From NCBI GenBank assembly GCA_022843785.1, contig JALHMZ010000010.1:1-64000 (forward strand): a stretch of DNA of 64,000 nucleotides. Direction: 5' to 3'. The notes under the pieces were generated by a model. That model saw only the letters and a list, made by a program, of their open reading frames with translations. It searched no databases and was not told the DNA's origin. The stretch comes from Nitrospira sp. (lineage in GTDB: Bacteria > Nitrospirota > Nitrospiria > Nitrospirales > Nitrospiraceae). Both the position numbers and the translations under genes were made by a program. This document shows positions 1 through 6,661 of this stretch, one piece after another (the first letter of the stretch is position 1; the number at the start of each line of letters is the position of its first letter).

Positions 1-40
1 TCGAAGGGGCAAGCTCACAAGTCTCTGAAATTTCAGAAGT

Positions 41-117
<77 letters not shown>

Positions 118-131
118 TAGAAAACAAGCGG

Positions 132-1220
132 TTAGCGTTTTTTGGCGGGTTTGGACAGTTGGCTTGTTGGCCATTTGTTGGCCATGGCTTCCACGGCTTC
201 GCGCAGGTGCGGCTCGCTCAGGTGGGCGTACCGGGCGACCATTTGCGTGCTGGTGTGCCCCAGGAGATGGGCCACGGTGCGGTCTGAATGCCCCGCCATG
301 GTGAGATCACTCGCGAAGGTGTGCCGCCAGTCGTTCCATCTGGCGTTCGTCGCTCCAGCGGCCAGGCAGGCGGGGAGCCAGATGCGTTTTCTGAAATTGG
401 CATAGTCGATCGGGCCGGTGGCGGTCTGGTTGGGATAGAGCCAGCGGCTGTTCCGATGCCGGGCAATCTGCTGGGCGAGCAGCTGCCGGGCGCGGCGGCT
501 GACCAATCGGATTTGTGGCCGGCCGGCTTTGGTGCTTGGCAGATGAATCAGGCCCTGCTTGAGATCGATGTGGCGTTTGTCGAGTGTGAATTGTTCGGTC
601 CAGCGCAGGCCGGTGAGTCCGGCGAGCTCGGCGGCGTCCCGCCATTCGTCTCCTTGTTTGAATAACCCCTTCAATATTTTCCGGCGTTCCTGCGGCGCAT
701 AGGCGCGCACGCGCAGATTGTGCACGGCGGGCAACGGCGCGCGATCGAACGGGCTCGTGTCGATCACGCCGTCGCGTCTCGCCCGGTTCAGCACGTGCCG
801 GAGATATTTCAGATAGTGATGGATGGTCTGCGGACTCAGCTTCCGGGCGCTGAGGGCGGCGCGGGCGTCGTCGATGAGCGAGGCGGGGAGTTGCTTCGCG
901 TCCAGATGGCCGGCGCGGTCGAGCCAGAAGGTCTGATAGGCGCGCGTGTTTTTTCGGTCGGCCTGGGTGGTGGGGGTGTCCGCGCGGGTGAGGACGGTGC
1001 GGAGCGGCAGGGCGGTGGCTTTGAATTGCTCGGGGAAAAACGTCCCGAGGCGCAGGCGGGCTTTGGCGTCCTCGCGAAAGCGGATGGCCTCGGCCATGGT
1101 GGGAAAGCCGCCGAGCGGGCCGAACCGCACGCGCTTGCCCATGACGACCATGCGCACGTGCCAGCGGATCTCGCCGTGCACATTCACGCGGCGGGTGAGG
1201 CTACGGGTGGTGGGGGGCAT
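132..1220 (-). CDS. int: Tyrosine site-specific integrase
   Basis: This 362-residue protein should insert and excise the phage at the tRNA-Arg gene. The N-terminal ~65 residues resemble the arm-binding domain of phage integrases, followed by a SAM-like core-binding domain (~95-150) and the catalytic domain. Visible catalytic residues are R206 (TGLRWTE), K231, R299 (WRHTFAS), H322 (LLGH) and Y331 (ARYAH). The position three before R299, usually His, is Asn296. It is the last gene of a leftward operon and starts 4 bases past the stop of the gene upstream. Its 3' end overlaps a probable arm-type site at 167-185. Confidence 0.95.
   Translation of the reverse strand: MPPTTRSLTRRVNVHGEIRWHVRMVVMGKRVRFGPLGGFPTMAEAIRFREDAKARLRLGTFFPEQFKATALPLRTVLTRADTPTTQADRKNTRAYQTFWLDRAGHLDAKQLPASLIDDARAALSARKLSPQTIHHYLKYLRHVLNRARRDGVIDTSPFDRAPLPAVHNLRVRAYAPQERRKILKGLFKQGDEWRDAAELAGLTGLRWTEQFTLDKRHIDLKQGLIHLPSTKAGRPQIRLVSRRARQLLAQQIARHRNSRWLYPNQTATGPIDYANFRKRIWLPACLAAGATNARWNDWRHTFASDLTMAGHSDRTVAHLLGHTSTQMVARYAHLSEPHLREAVEAMANKWPTSQLSKPAKKR
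167..185. repeat. Putative P'-arm integrase site, TTGGCCAT pair
   Basis: The 19-base sequence TTGGCCATTTGTTGGCCAT holds two TTGGCCAT units 11 bases apart. The same 19 bases occur on the other side of the core at the phage right end (38278-38296). Being on both flanks of attP fits arm-type integrase sites. It lies inside the last codons of int. Confidence 0.55.
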
Positions 1221-1223
1221 GGC

Positions 1224-1553
1224 CTATTTCATCTTCAGGCGGCCATATTCCCAGCGGCCGAGCACGCGATGATTGAGATGGTCGAGGATGTCAAAATTCA
1301 CGAATCGGTCTGTGTCCGCAAGAAGAAAGCAATTCACGGTGCGCGCGAATCCCTCTTTCGCATCGAACGGCATCCGCGGGAACGTGGAGCCGACAACGAC
1401 TTTGGGTTCCTTGGGTGGCTTCCAATCGAGATCGACAAGGACCTCAATCTGTTGCGCTTGAATCAATTTCTGTCGGCAGGCCTCGGCTGAGTCGGCGGCG
1501 TCGGCTGTGGCGCTGAGTGCCATGACGATCAGCAATGTGAGTAGGAGCAGCAT
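1224..1553 (-). CDS. Secreted small protein of unknown function
   Basis: This 109-residue protein begins with a Sec-type signal peptide: a hydrophobic stretch of about 16 residues, with likely cleavage after ADA near residue 19. I do not recognise the mature part, which has two Cys (residues 26 and 75) that could form a disulfide. It lies between the integrase and two lipoprotein genes on the same strand, so it is probably a lysogenic-conversion gene expressed from the prophage. The ribosome site before the ATG is weak. Confidence 0.7.
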   Translation of the reverse strand: MLLLLTLLIVMALSATADAADSAEACRQKLIQAQQIEVLVDLDWKPPKEPKVVVGSTFPRMPFDAKEGFARTVNCFLLADTDRFVNFDILDHLNHRVLGRWEYGRLKMK

Positions 1554-1569
1554 GCCTAGCCCTATCCAG

Positions 1570-1962
1570 TCACTTATTTAATGGGATATTTTTCCCCGCG
1601 ATAGCGGTGGCTTTCCAGCCACGGATGGTGCCGACTAGCTCGGCGTTGTAGGTGACCTCGATCTCTTTCAGGACAATGGTGCTCACATCGACCTGATACT
1701 GGTTGGCGGCTTTGGTGCGCAGCTCGGCATGGTGTGTCTCGTGATGGGGCAGGCTGGGAATCGACAGCGGCCACTGGTTGCATTCCTGACGATGCTCAGA
1801 AAAGTCGCTATTGCCGCCTCGGCAGGCGACGACCGGGCCGAGCAGGACAGTGTCCGCCGTCCAGGTCCCAGCCGACGGAAGCATCAGCGTTGAGCGATTG
1901 GCGCAGCCAGATAGAAGCAGGATCGCGAATGGAATGAGGAATAGTGGCGGCATTCTGTTCAT
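1570..1962 (-). CDS. Putative lipoprotein
   Basis: This 130-residue protein has a type II signal peptide with lipobox LSGC, lipidated Cys at residue 20, so it is predicted to be membrane anchored. The rest is unrecognised; it has a Cys pair (C48, C61) and several His. Its start overlaps the stop of the next upstream lipoprotein by 4 bases (1959-1962), so the two are translationally coupled. Position beside int suggests a cargo gene, possibly altering the lysogen's envelope; that role is inference. Confidence 0.75.
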   Translation of the reverse strand: MNRMPPLFLIPFAILLLSGCANRSTLMLPSAGTWTADTVLLGPVVACRGGNSDFSEHRQECNQWPLSIPSLPHHETHHAELRTKAANQYQVDVSTIVLKEIEVTYNAELVGTIRGWKATAIAGKNIPLNK

Positions 1963-2279
1963 GGCTCACCCGTGACGACGATGCATCGCTGGCCGAATCC
2001 GAACAGGTACTGATCGCTGAGTGCAATGGAGTGGATGGCCCGGATCGGCTTAATGATCGGATTGATGTAGTTTCCATGGCGCTGAGCCGGGGGGCCTCCA
2101 TTTTTTAGTGCGGTCTCGACGGTGCTGGTTCCTACCCCGATGCCGAACACGATGGGCGTGCATTCCTCCCCGATCAACGTGGGCTTGACGGCTGGATTGA
2201 CGGGAGCGAGATGCGTATCGATGTTGAGGCACCCTGTGAGGAGTGCCAGTGAGAAGCCGAGGAGTATGCGCAGCGTCAT
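1959..2279 (-). CDS. TRL-like family lipoprotein
   Basis: This 106-residue protein has lipobox LTGC with Cys17. The mature part shows the pattern of the TRL-like family (PF13146): a GIGVGTSTVETALKNGG segment, then a short I-x-x-I stretch, and a closing G-F-G...TGEP. Those proteins are small bacterial lipoproteins of unknown function named after a tRNA-associated locus. A good ribosome site (AAAGGAG) precedes the ATG at 2279. It is the first gene of the leftward envelope-protein/integrase operon. Confidence 0.72.
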   Translation of the reverse strand: MTLRILLGFSLALLTGCLNIDTHLAPVNPAVKPTLIGEECTPIVFGIGVGTSTVETALKNGGPPAQRHGNYINPIIKPIRAIHSIALSDQYLFGFGQRCIVVTGEP

Positions 2280-2461
2280 CGAGGCTCCTTTCTGGGTTGG
2301 CGACGGGCGCTACTCTACCACGTTCATCACTCGGAATGCGAATAGAGCTGGCTAATGCGCCAGGTGCTCAGCCACGCGCTACTTTGGTATCCTACCGACT
2401 GGTTGAATCTCCCAGAGTCCGTTTGACCAGCGCACGGCCCGCCTGGGGCTGCCGGACCGGT
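2280..2461. other. Intergenic region upstream of the lipoprotein operon
   Basis: These 182 bases lie between the TRL-like gene start and the end of the RHH gene. They should hold the promoter of the leftward lipoprotein/integrase operon. I could not pick out a convincing -35/-10 pair, and see no gene or terminator. Confidence 0.5.
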
Positions 2462-2836
2462 CTATCCAACCGACGATTTCTTCTTGCCCCCTTTTTGATG
2501 ATCTGGCAGCTGACTGCTCGAAGTTTCTGGCCGTACATATTTCGCGAGTTCTTCTCGCATGGCCTGCACATCACGCGACAAGGAAGTAACTTTGGCGTCT
2601 AAGTATTTTGTATTAGTGTTTAATTGTGTATCTGCTCGCAGGCCTTCTTGGATGTATCGTCTGATCAATCTTGCTCGTGAAATGTCGTGCTGAATGGCCC
2701 GCTCGTCCAGCGCGCGCATCGTCTCCGGGTCAACCCGCACTGATATCGTCTCTTCTTTGTTCGTACTCACGCAGCCAAGTGTAGCCAAGTCATTGATTAT
2801 ATTCAATGATTGCAAAGCATTCTTTTGTGTTGACAT
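2462..2836 (-). CDS. RHH DNA-binding regulator, leftward
   Basis: This 124-residue protein has a ribbon-helix-helix (CopG/Arc-type) core at about residues 29-68: the strand ETISVRVD, then two helices ending in ARLIRRYIQEGL. A longer, partly coiled tail and a Lys-rich C-terminus follow. Start at 2836 is favoured by an AAAGGAG site 7 bases upstream. It is divergent from another RHH gene at 2865, only 28 bases away, over a shared inverted repeat. With no CI-like repressor in the phage, this pair is the best candidate for the lysogeny switch (inference). Confidence 0.75.
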   Translation of the reverse strand: MSTQKNALQSLNIINDLATLGCVSTNKEETISVRVDPETMRALDERAIQHDISRARLIRRYIQEGLRADTQLNTNTKYLDAKVTSLSRDVQAMREELAKYVRPETSSSQLPDHQKGGKKKSSVG

Positions 2837-2865
2837 GCGTAGCTCCTTTGATTACATTGCAATCA
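2807..2865. promoter_or_regulatory. Inverted repeat between divergent RHH genes (candidate operator)
   Basis: TGATTGCAA at 2807-2815 is repeated inverted as TTGCAATCA at 2857-2865. The second arm covers the end of the -10 box and the start codon of the rightward gene. A direct repeat AGCCAAGTGTAGCCAAGT lies nearby at 2773-2790. RHH dimers bind such short half-sites, so these are plausible operators. Confidence 0.5.
2830..2858 (+). promoter_or_regulatory. Sigma70-type promoter, likely leaderless transcript
   Basis: A perfect -35 box TTGACA (2830-2835) and TACATT (2853-2858, four of six consensus bases) are 17 bases apart. Transcription would start about base 2865, which is the A of the downstream ATG. 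No ribosome-binding site precedes that ATG, so the mRNA may be leaderless, as for lambda cI transcribed from PRM. Confidence 0.6.
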
Positions 2866-3050
2866 TGCGAACGAGGCGACAACTGAAAGATCGTAACGTC
2901 GTTTTTCGACTGTCTGATGCGGAAGTGGAGGTCCTTGACTCCATTGCTGAGCGTGAATCGCTGAGCCGTGCGCAAGTAATTCGTCGATTCATAAAAGACG
3001 GCCTTGAGCGCGATCAACCGGCGGCGCTTGCTGCCGCAGGAGGTCTTTGA
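2865..3050 (+). CDS. Small RHH regulator, rightward
   Basis: This 61-residue protein is almost only an RHH fold: strand NVVFRLSD, helix EVEVLDSIAERESL, then SRAQVIRRFIKDGL. Such proteins bind DNA as dimers and usually repress their own promoter. I chose ATG 2865 over an in-frame ATG at 2835 because the promoter places the transcript start at 2865; neither has a Shine-Dalgarno site. It overlaps the next start codon (TGATG). Confidence 0.72.
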   Translation: MRTRRQLKDRNVVFRLSDAEVEVLDSIAERESLSRAQVIRRFIKDGLERDQPAALAAAGGL

Positions 3051-3304
3051 TGCCGCGTCCAGTGTTGGATGAGCGCATGACGATTCGGATTCCAGGAGAA
3101 CTCCTGTCGGATTGCCTGGATGCGGCGTCCCGTCGGAACTGTTCACTGAACGATGTGGTGCTCGGTGCGTTAGAAAATGAATTTGCCCGCATTCTGGCCT
3201 TCCGTGCTGATTACTACCGCGATCTTAGGCCCGTGCTGGCTGGTGAGCAATCCGACATTGTCAGACACTGTGCGCCAACGTCGGACGGCGAGGCACGTCG
3301 ATGA
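3050..3304 (+). CDS. Third RHH-like small protein
   Basis: This 84-residue protein has an MTIRIPGELLSDCLDAASRRNCSLNDVVLGALENEF segment, spanning about residues 10-45, that fits the Arc/CopG beta-helix-helix pattern. An AGGAGG site 6 bases before ATG 3050 decides the start. The gene is coupled to its neighbours by overlapping stop/start codons on both sides. It probably works with the RHH protein before it or the excisionase-like protein after it; the target is unknown. Confidence 0.65.
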   Translation: MPRPVLDERMTIRIPGELLSDCLDAASRRNCSLNDVVLGALENEFARILAFRADYYRDLRPVLAGEQSDIVRHCAPTSDGEARR

Positions 3305-3588
3305 ATCTCACCGCTGCCGAACTCCTCACCCCTGATGATCTTTGCGCCGCGCTCAAGGTTTCGCGCCGCACGCTCGCCCGGCTGGTGGCCTGCGGGCTGC
3401 CGCCGGCCGTGACGGTGAATTCACGGCGGCGATATCGCCTGCCGGACGTGGAAGTGTGGCTGCGTGCACGCGAGGCTCGATCGGTGCCGATGCGACGGCC
3501 CGTGCGGGTGGTCGATCCGACGGCGCTGGCGGATCTGCGCGAGATGGCGCGGACGTGGACGGCTCGGCCGATCCGGAGGGTGCGGTGA
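3301..3588 (+). CDS. Excisionase-like HTH_17 protein
   Basis: This 95-residue protein has a MerR/AlpA-like winged helix at the N-terminus: LLTPDDLCAALKVSRRTLARLV, then a wing with SRRRYRLPDVEVWLR. Such proteins are typically phage excisionases or early regulators. It ends an operon of four-base overlaps beginning at 2865. Two other proteins of this fold are encoded at 17664 and 18340, so which one directs excision is open. Confidence 0.65.
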   Translation: MNLTAAELLTPDDLCAALKVSRRTLARLVACGLPPAVTVNSRRRYRLPDVEVWLRAREARSVPMRRPVRVVDPTALADLREMARTWTARPIRRVR

Positions 3589-3593
3589 TGCAC

Positions 3594-3632
3594 GGTGCAA
3601 GGTTCAAGGAACAAGGTTCAAGGGGCAAGGGG
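3594..3632. repeat. CAAGG(T/G)-type short repeat array
   Basis: Units GGTTCAAGG, AACAAGG and GGGGCAAGG follow one another directly after the excisionase-like gene. The same units occur at 4671, 5069, 25308 and, inverted, 36610. The rest of the gap to 3729 holds a GCGAGTGGCGA motif (3703-3720) and a weak inverted repeat (GAACC 3663-3667 / GGTTC 3681-3685), with no gene. Confidence 0.75.
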
Positions 3633-3729
3633 ATCGGCGGGCCAGCGCTTTTTTTGCCCAGCGAACCTGGGAGTTCCCCTGGTTCTGGTGCTGGCGGACC
3701 CTAGTCGCGAGTGGCGAAGGTGAGGAACT

Positions 3730-3939
3730 ATGACGATTGATGAACGGATTGCCGAGTGCGATCGGCTGGAATTGGGGCAGCGGGCAGAAGGGATCGGCCT
3801 GCGCGCGGCGAAGCTCGGCCAGGCCTGTTTTACCTACACGCGCGATCCGTATCTGCAGCAGCGGTTTGAGCAGGGCTGGCAGGACGGCCTGCATTTGGTG
3901 GCGATCGACCGGGGCGCGCGTGCATCACGCGGCTCATGA
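3730..3939 (+). CDS. Hypothetical protein
   Basis: This 69-residue charged, helical protein opens MTIDERIAECDRLELGQRAEG. A GAGG ribosome site lies just upstream. I do not recognise it. It is the first gene after the repeat-rich gap and is closely followed by the outer-membrane protein gene. Confidence 0.6.
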   Translation: MTIDERIAECDRLELGQRAEGIGLRAAKLGQACFTYTRDPYLQQRFEQGWQDGLHLVAIDRGARASRGS

Positions 3940-3952
3940 ACGAGGGGGAACC

Positions 3953-4663
3953 ATGCGGACGTTGATTGTATTGTTCGGCTTGCTGAGTGTGCTGGCGGTG
4001 CCGGGCTGGTCACAGGCCGAATGCTATCTGGCGGGGGAGTTGCGGCACAACTTCTTTGCCAGACCGGCGGTCGATGGCACCTGGAAACAGGATCTCATCA
4101 CCGGAGGTTCCGAGTTTAACGGGGATGCGATGGCCTGGGGTGCTGGTATCGGGTGCCGGATCACGGCCGGAGCGGATCTGTGGGTCACGCGCGGGTGGTC
4201 CGTGGAGATGGGCTACATGAATCTTGGCTCCGTGGAAGTCGGAGGACGATGGGTCTCCGATGAACACTACACGCAGGTGATGGCACACGGAGAGGCCTGG
4301 CTCGATGGGCACGGTGTGAAGCCGAAGAGCTACACGTTTGTGGACCATATCGAGGGCGGGTATCTCCGCGCGTACAAGGCGCTCTACTCCTTCCACGGGC
4401 TTGAGCCGTATGCCTCGGTCGGCCTGTTCGGGGCGCAGCACACGCTGTCGAAGCAAAGTCGTGGCCGGTCGCATGACGTGTTCACGGGCACCCTCATCGG
4501 ATTCACCGTAGGGGGCGGCGTGAAGTACGACCTCTATCGAGGGGTGACGCTGCGTGTGGGAGTCGAGTTGCTCCAGGCGTTGTCAGAGTCGAACCATCCA
4601 CCGTCCAGCCAATTGACCACGGTGGGCGGTGGGATTGAAGTGCCGTTGTCGGGATGGTGGTGA
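3953..4663 (+). CDS. Outer-membrane beta-barrel protein (prophage cargo)
   Basis: This 236-residue protein has a clear Sec signal peptide, cleaved after WSQA near residue 22. The mature part is rich in alternating hydrophobic/polar and aromatic strands and glycine turns, and ends in Trp, as outer-membrane barrels often do. The start at 3953 has GAGGGGG upstream; the reading frame runs further 5' but those residues do not look like an exported N-terminus. No specific family is recognised. A surface protein carried by a prophage could block superinfection or change host surface properties (inference). Confidence 0.72.
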   Translation: MRTLIVLFGLLSVLAVPGWSQAECYLAGELRHNFFARPAVDGTWKQDLITGGSEFNGDAMAWGAGIGCRITAGADLWVTRGWSVEMGYMNLGSVEVGGRWVSDEHYTQVMAHGEAWLDGHGVKPKSYTFVDHIEGGYLRAYKALYSFHGLEPYASVGLFGAQHTLSKQSRGRSHDVFTGTLIGFTVGGGVKYDLYRGVTLRVGVELLQALSESNHPPSSQLTTVGGGIEVPLSGWW

Positions 4664-4670
4664 CGGGACC

Positions 4671-4694
4671 AGGTTCAAGGCGCAAGGGGCAAGG
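4671..4694. repeat. CAAGG-type short repeat
   Basis: AGGTTCAAGG, CGCAAGG and GGCAAGG fill most of the short gap between the outer-membrane protein gene and the next start codon. This places the repeat where it could also supply ribosome-binding bases. Confidence 0.7.
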
Positions 4695-4696
4695 AT

Positions 4697-4912
4697 ATGC
4701 GCTGTGTGCGATGCGGGAAACCGAAGCAGGCGAATGAGTCGCCACAATGTTTGAAGTGCTCACATATCCGGAGCGGGGTCAGGCTGTTTGCCCGTAAACG
4801 CCAATTGGTGATTGCGGGGAACGTCCGGAAGTCGCTGGCGAATCGGTTGGCGCGGATCGGCATGACGCGGCTGTTGAATCAGTATCTGGGAGGATCTGCA
4901 ATCCATGGCTGA
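4697..4912 (+). CDS. Small zinc-ribbon protein
   Basis: This 71-residue basic protein has two CxxC knuckles, CVRC (residues 3-6) and CLKC (18-21), followed by an Arg/Lys-rich helix. This suggests a zinc-bound, nucleic-acid-binding protein. It overlaps the next gene by 8 bases. Function unknown. Confidence 0.6.
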   Translation: MRCVRCGKPKQANESPQCLKCSHIRSGVRLFARKRQLVIAGNVRKSLANRLARIGMTRLLNQYLGGSAIHG

Positions 4913-5063
4913 ACGAACGGAATTGCTGGGGGCGACGCTGGTGCGCTGTGTGCCACGGCGGAATCGGCATCGGGCGGCGTGGTGTCCGGTGCGCGAGTCG
5001 ATCGGGGCGGTGGGGTTGGCGCTGATCGGGGTGGCGGTGGGCGCGTTGCTGTTCGTCTGGTGA
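4905..5063 (+). CDS. Small single-pass membrane protein
   Basis: This 52-residue protein has an Arg-rich N-terminal half and one C-terminal membrane helix (IGAVGLALIGVAVGALLFVW). GGGAGG lies about 11 bases before ATG 4905. It is one of four short membrane proteins in this early region. Role unknown. Confidence 0.55.
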   Translation: MAERTELLGATLVRCVPRRNRHRAAWCPVRESIGAVGLALIGVAVGALLFVW

Positions 5064-5068
5064 GGGGA

Positions 5069-5094
5069 TCAAGGGGCAAGGTTCAAGGGACAAG
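5069..5094. repeat. CAAGG-type short repeat
   Basis: AAGGGGCAAGG, TTCAAGGG and ACAAG sit between two tiny membrane-protein genes, directly after a stop codon. Confidence 0.7.
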
Positions 5095-5113
5095 TGGATT
5101 GGTGAGGTGGAAC

Positions 5114-5239
5114 GTGAGTCGAGCGGAGATTGAAGAGGTGGTGCAGGTGCTCACGGACGACACCGAGCGCGGTGAGCGGCTGGCGCATGGGCTGCTGGGG
5201 GCGCTGGTGATTGTCTCGCTGCTGCTCGTGTGGTGGTGA
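5114..5239 (+). CDS. Small single-pass membrane protein
   Basis: This 41-residue protein starts with GTG at 5114, preceded by GAGGTGG. It has an acidic N-terminal helix (SRAEIEEVVQVLTDDTERGE) and one membrane helix ending in LLLVWW. No family recognised. Confidence 0.5.
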   Translation: MSRAEIEEVVQVLTDDTERGERLAHGLLGALVIVSLLLVWW

Positions 5240-5390
5240 TGGTTCGCCCGGCGGGAGGCCATCCCGCACGCCGTACGCAGAAGCGGCGTCGTGATCCCGC
5301 CGTCGATGCATGAAACCCGTCGGCGGCGGCATCGCGCTTCCGCTCTGGCGACTTGCGACTGGCGACTGGCCTCTTATGGCGGGAGAAGAA
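5240..5390. other. Gap with GCGACT repeat
   Basis: The 151 bases hold a run of GCGACTTGCGACTGGCGACTGG units at 5347-5370, a second short-repeat family also seen near 26341 and 37183. A 24-codon frame from 5239 has no supporting feature. Confidence 0.5.
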
Positions 5391-5465
5391 ATGCGGCCTG
5401 ATTATGGACTCGCTTTTCGATGGTGGCTGGTGGCGATGGGCGTCTTCATCTGGTGGAGGACATGA
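5391..5465 (+). CDS. Very small membrane peptide
   Basis: A 24-residue frame encodes a Trp-rich hydrophobic peptide (FRWWLVAMGVFIWW). GGGAGAAG lies upstream and its stop overlaps the start of the next gene, the spacing seen throughout this operon. An earlier in-frame ATG at 5376 is possible. Confidence 0.4.
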   Translation: MRPDYGLAFRWWLVAMGVFIWWRT

Positions 5466-5749
5466 TGGAGCAGATTGAGGAGCGGCGGCGGATTCAGCCG
5501 GGGGATTGTTTGTACGTCTGTCTGCAAGATTTGGAGCGCGAGGCCTCGGAGCTGCGCTTATCCGATTTGCCTCGCCTGCGCCACTGGTCGTTCGCCTGTG
5601 CGGATCTTTTGGCACAGGTGCCGGATCAGGGGCAGCGGCTGGCCTGGGCCGACGCGCTCGGCCAGCGGATGAATCGCTTTGGCATCTCGCAGGAGCTGGT
5701 GATCGGGGAATTGCTGCGGCTGGCGCTGGCGGCGGAGGCGCGACGCTGA
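5462..5749 (+). CDS. Hypothetical helical protein
   Basis: This 95-residue protein opens MMEQIEERRR. Either of two adjacent ATGs (5462, 5465) could be used; GGAGGA sits 5-10 bases before the second. It is predicted all-helical and rich in Leu, Arg and Ala. It overlaps the LuxR-type HTH gene by one base. Not recognised. Confidence 0.6.
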   Translation: MMEQIEERRRIQPGDCLYVCLQDLEREASELRLSDLPRLRHWSFACADLLAQVPDQGQRLAWADALGQRMNRFGISQELVIGELLRLALAAEARR

Positions 5750-5961
5750 TGAGTGGTGTCGCTCCAAATCTGACGCCGCGTGATCGGCAGGTGGTGCGGG
5801 GGCTGTGGGATGGGCTGTCGCCGAAAGAAGTGGCGGGTGGCTTGGGGTGTTCGCATCAGGCAATCAAAGATCACATGCGGCGCATCCGGAACAAGAACGG
5901 CGCGCGGTCGACGATTGCGCTCTTGCGGCGCTGTCTGCAAGCGGGGGTGTTGACGCCATGA
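5749..5961 (+). CDS. Stand-alone LuxR/GerE-type HTH protein
   Basis: This 70-residue protein is essentially one GerE domain: NLTPRDRQVVRGLWDGLSPKEVA, a recognition helix around SHQAIKDHMRRI, and KNGARSTIALLRR. It lacks any receiver or ligand domain, so it probably acts as a constitutive transcription factor for phage genes. Its last codons (GVLTP, stop) lie in a 19-base repeat found again at the end of the next gene. Confidence 0.72.
   Translation: MSGVAPNLTPRDRQVVRGLWDGLSPKEVAGGLGCSHQAIKDHMRRIRNKNGARSTIALLRRCLQAGVLTP
5943..5961. repeat. 19-base direct repeat, left copy
   Basis: gggggtgttgacgccatga occurs here and at 6272-6290, 329 bases apart. Each copy ends one gene and starts the next, so the two bracket the gene at 5958 as a cassette. 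Confidence 0.8.
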
Positions 5962-6290
5962 CCCCATCACAACAGGCCGCGCTGGAGCAGGTGGCGCGAG
6001 AGTGGCTGACTGAAAGAGGACTCTGCAACGCAGCGTCATTGAACGGGCGCTATCCATTGATGGGCGACATTACATCTCTAGCAACCCTCCTCGCCGCCCA
6101 GCGCGTGGCGCTGCTGGAGGAGGTGGTACATATCCAATGTCTAAAGTGCAAATTCATAGACCAATACAGTCCGGCTGTCGTGGAGGTTGGGCAATGGATG
6201 CATCAGCATATTCTCAGCAAAACATGCACCCTGTGTGATGCTGAGCGAATTCATAAATATAAGAAAGCCCAGGGGGTGTTGACGCCATGA
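5958..6290 (+). CDS. Hypothetical protein with CxxC pairs
   Basis: This 110-residue protein has a helical N-terminus followed by CLKC and CTLC knuckles about 33 residues apart, which could bind zinc. The A/T-richer stretch around 6130-6260 differs from its neighbours. The gene is bracketed by the 19-base direct repeat, so it may have been added as a unit. Not recognised. Confidence 0.6.
   Translation: MTPSQQAALEQVAREWLTERGLCNAASLNGRYPLMGDITSLATLLAAQRVALLEEVVHIQCLKCKFIDQYSPAVVEVGQWMHQHILSKTCTLCDAERIHKYKKAQGVLTP
6272..6290. repeat. 19-base direct repeat, right copy
   Basis: Partner of 5943-5961. It encodes GVLTP-stop of the upstream gene and the ATG of the downstream gene. Confidence 0.8.
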
Positions 6291-6451
6291 TGTCGCTCTT
6301 CGGCTGTGTGCACGATCAGCCGGTGCTGTGGTGGCTGTTGGCGGGGTGGATTGTGGTGTTGGTGTTCGTGGTGTTGTTTGGCCTCGGCTCTATGCTCGGG
6401 GCGGATCGCTGGGCGGGGCGTCACTCAACGGCTGACAAACGGAGGGGGTGA
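6287..6451 (+). CDS. Small membrane protein
   Basis: This 54-residue protein has one strong membrane helix (LWWLLAGWIVVLVFVVLFGL) followed by a charged tail. Two adjacent ATGs (6287, 6290) could start it. Its stop lies next to the ribosome site of the following gene. Confidence 0.55.
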   Translation: MMSLFGCVHDQPVLWWLLAGWIVVLVFVVLFGLGSMLGADRWAGRHSTADKRRG

Positions 6452-6453
6452 GC

Positions 6454-6660
6454 ATGGGGATGACGACGGAACATTTGGGACGCGAATTAGCCCGGCAAAT
6501 CCACATGCTGGCGGCGCTGAAGGATCAGCGGAAGGAAACGCTGAAAGACTTCGGCATGCGCGAGCAGGCGATTTTGAAAGAGATCAACCGGCTGGCGCTC
6601 GATGTGCGCACGGGGCAATCGACTATGTTTTCGAATGATGCCCACGGGTCCGGAGGCTAG
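6454..6660 (+). CDS. Hypothetical coiled-coil protein
   Basis: This 68-residue protein with a continuous amphipathic helix (LARQIHMLAALKDQRKETLKDF) is preceded by GGAGGGGG. It may oligomerise. Not recognised. Confidence 0.55.
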   Translation: MGMTTEHLGRELARQIHMLAALKDQRKETLKDFGMREQAILKEINRLALDVRTGQSTMFSNDAHGSGG

Positions 6661-6661
6661 C

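Noticed and set aside
3649..3685. Rho-independent terminator after the excisionase-like gene
   Set aside because: The T run (3649-3655) comes before, not after, the weak GAACC/GGTTC hairpin, and no good stem precedes the T run.
3737..3952. N-terminal extension of the outer-membrane protein
   Set aside because: The frame is open but overlaps the gene at 3730 and would bury the signal peptide; the ribosome site lies before 3953.
5239..5313. 24-codon frame starting at 5239
   Set aside because: It is an Arg/Pro-rich peptide without ribosome site or family; the stretch reads better as a gap before the repeat.
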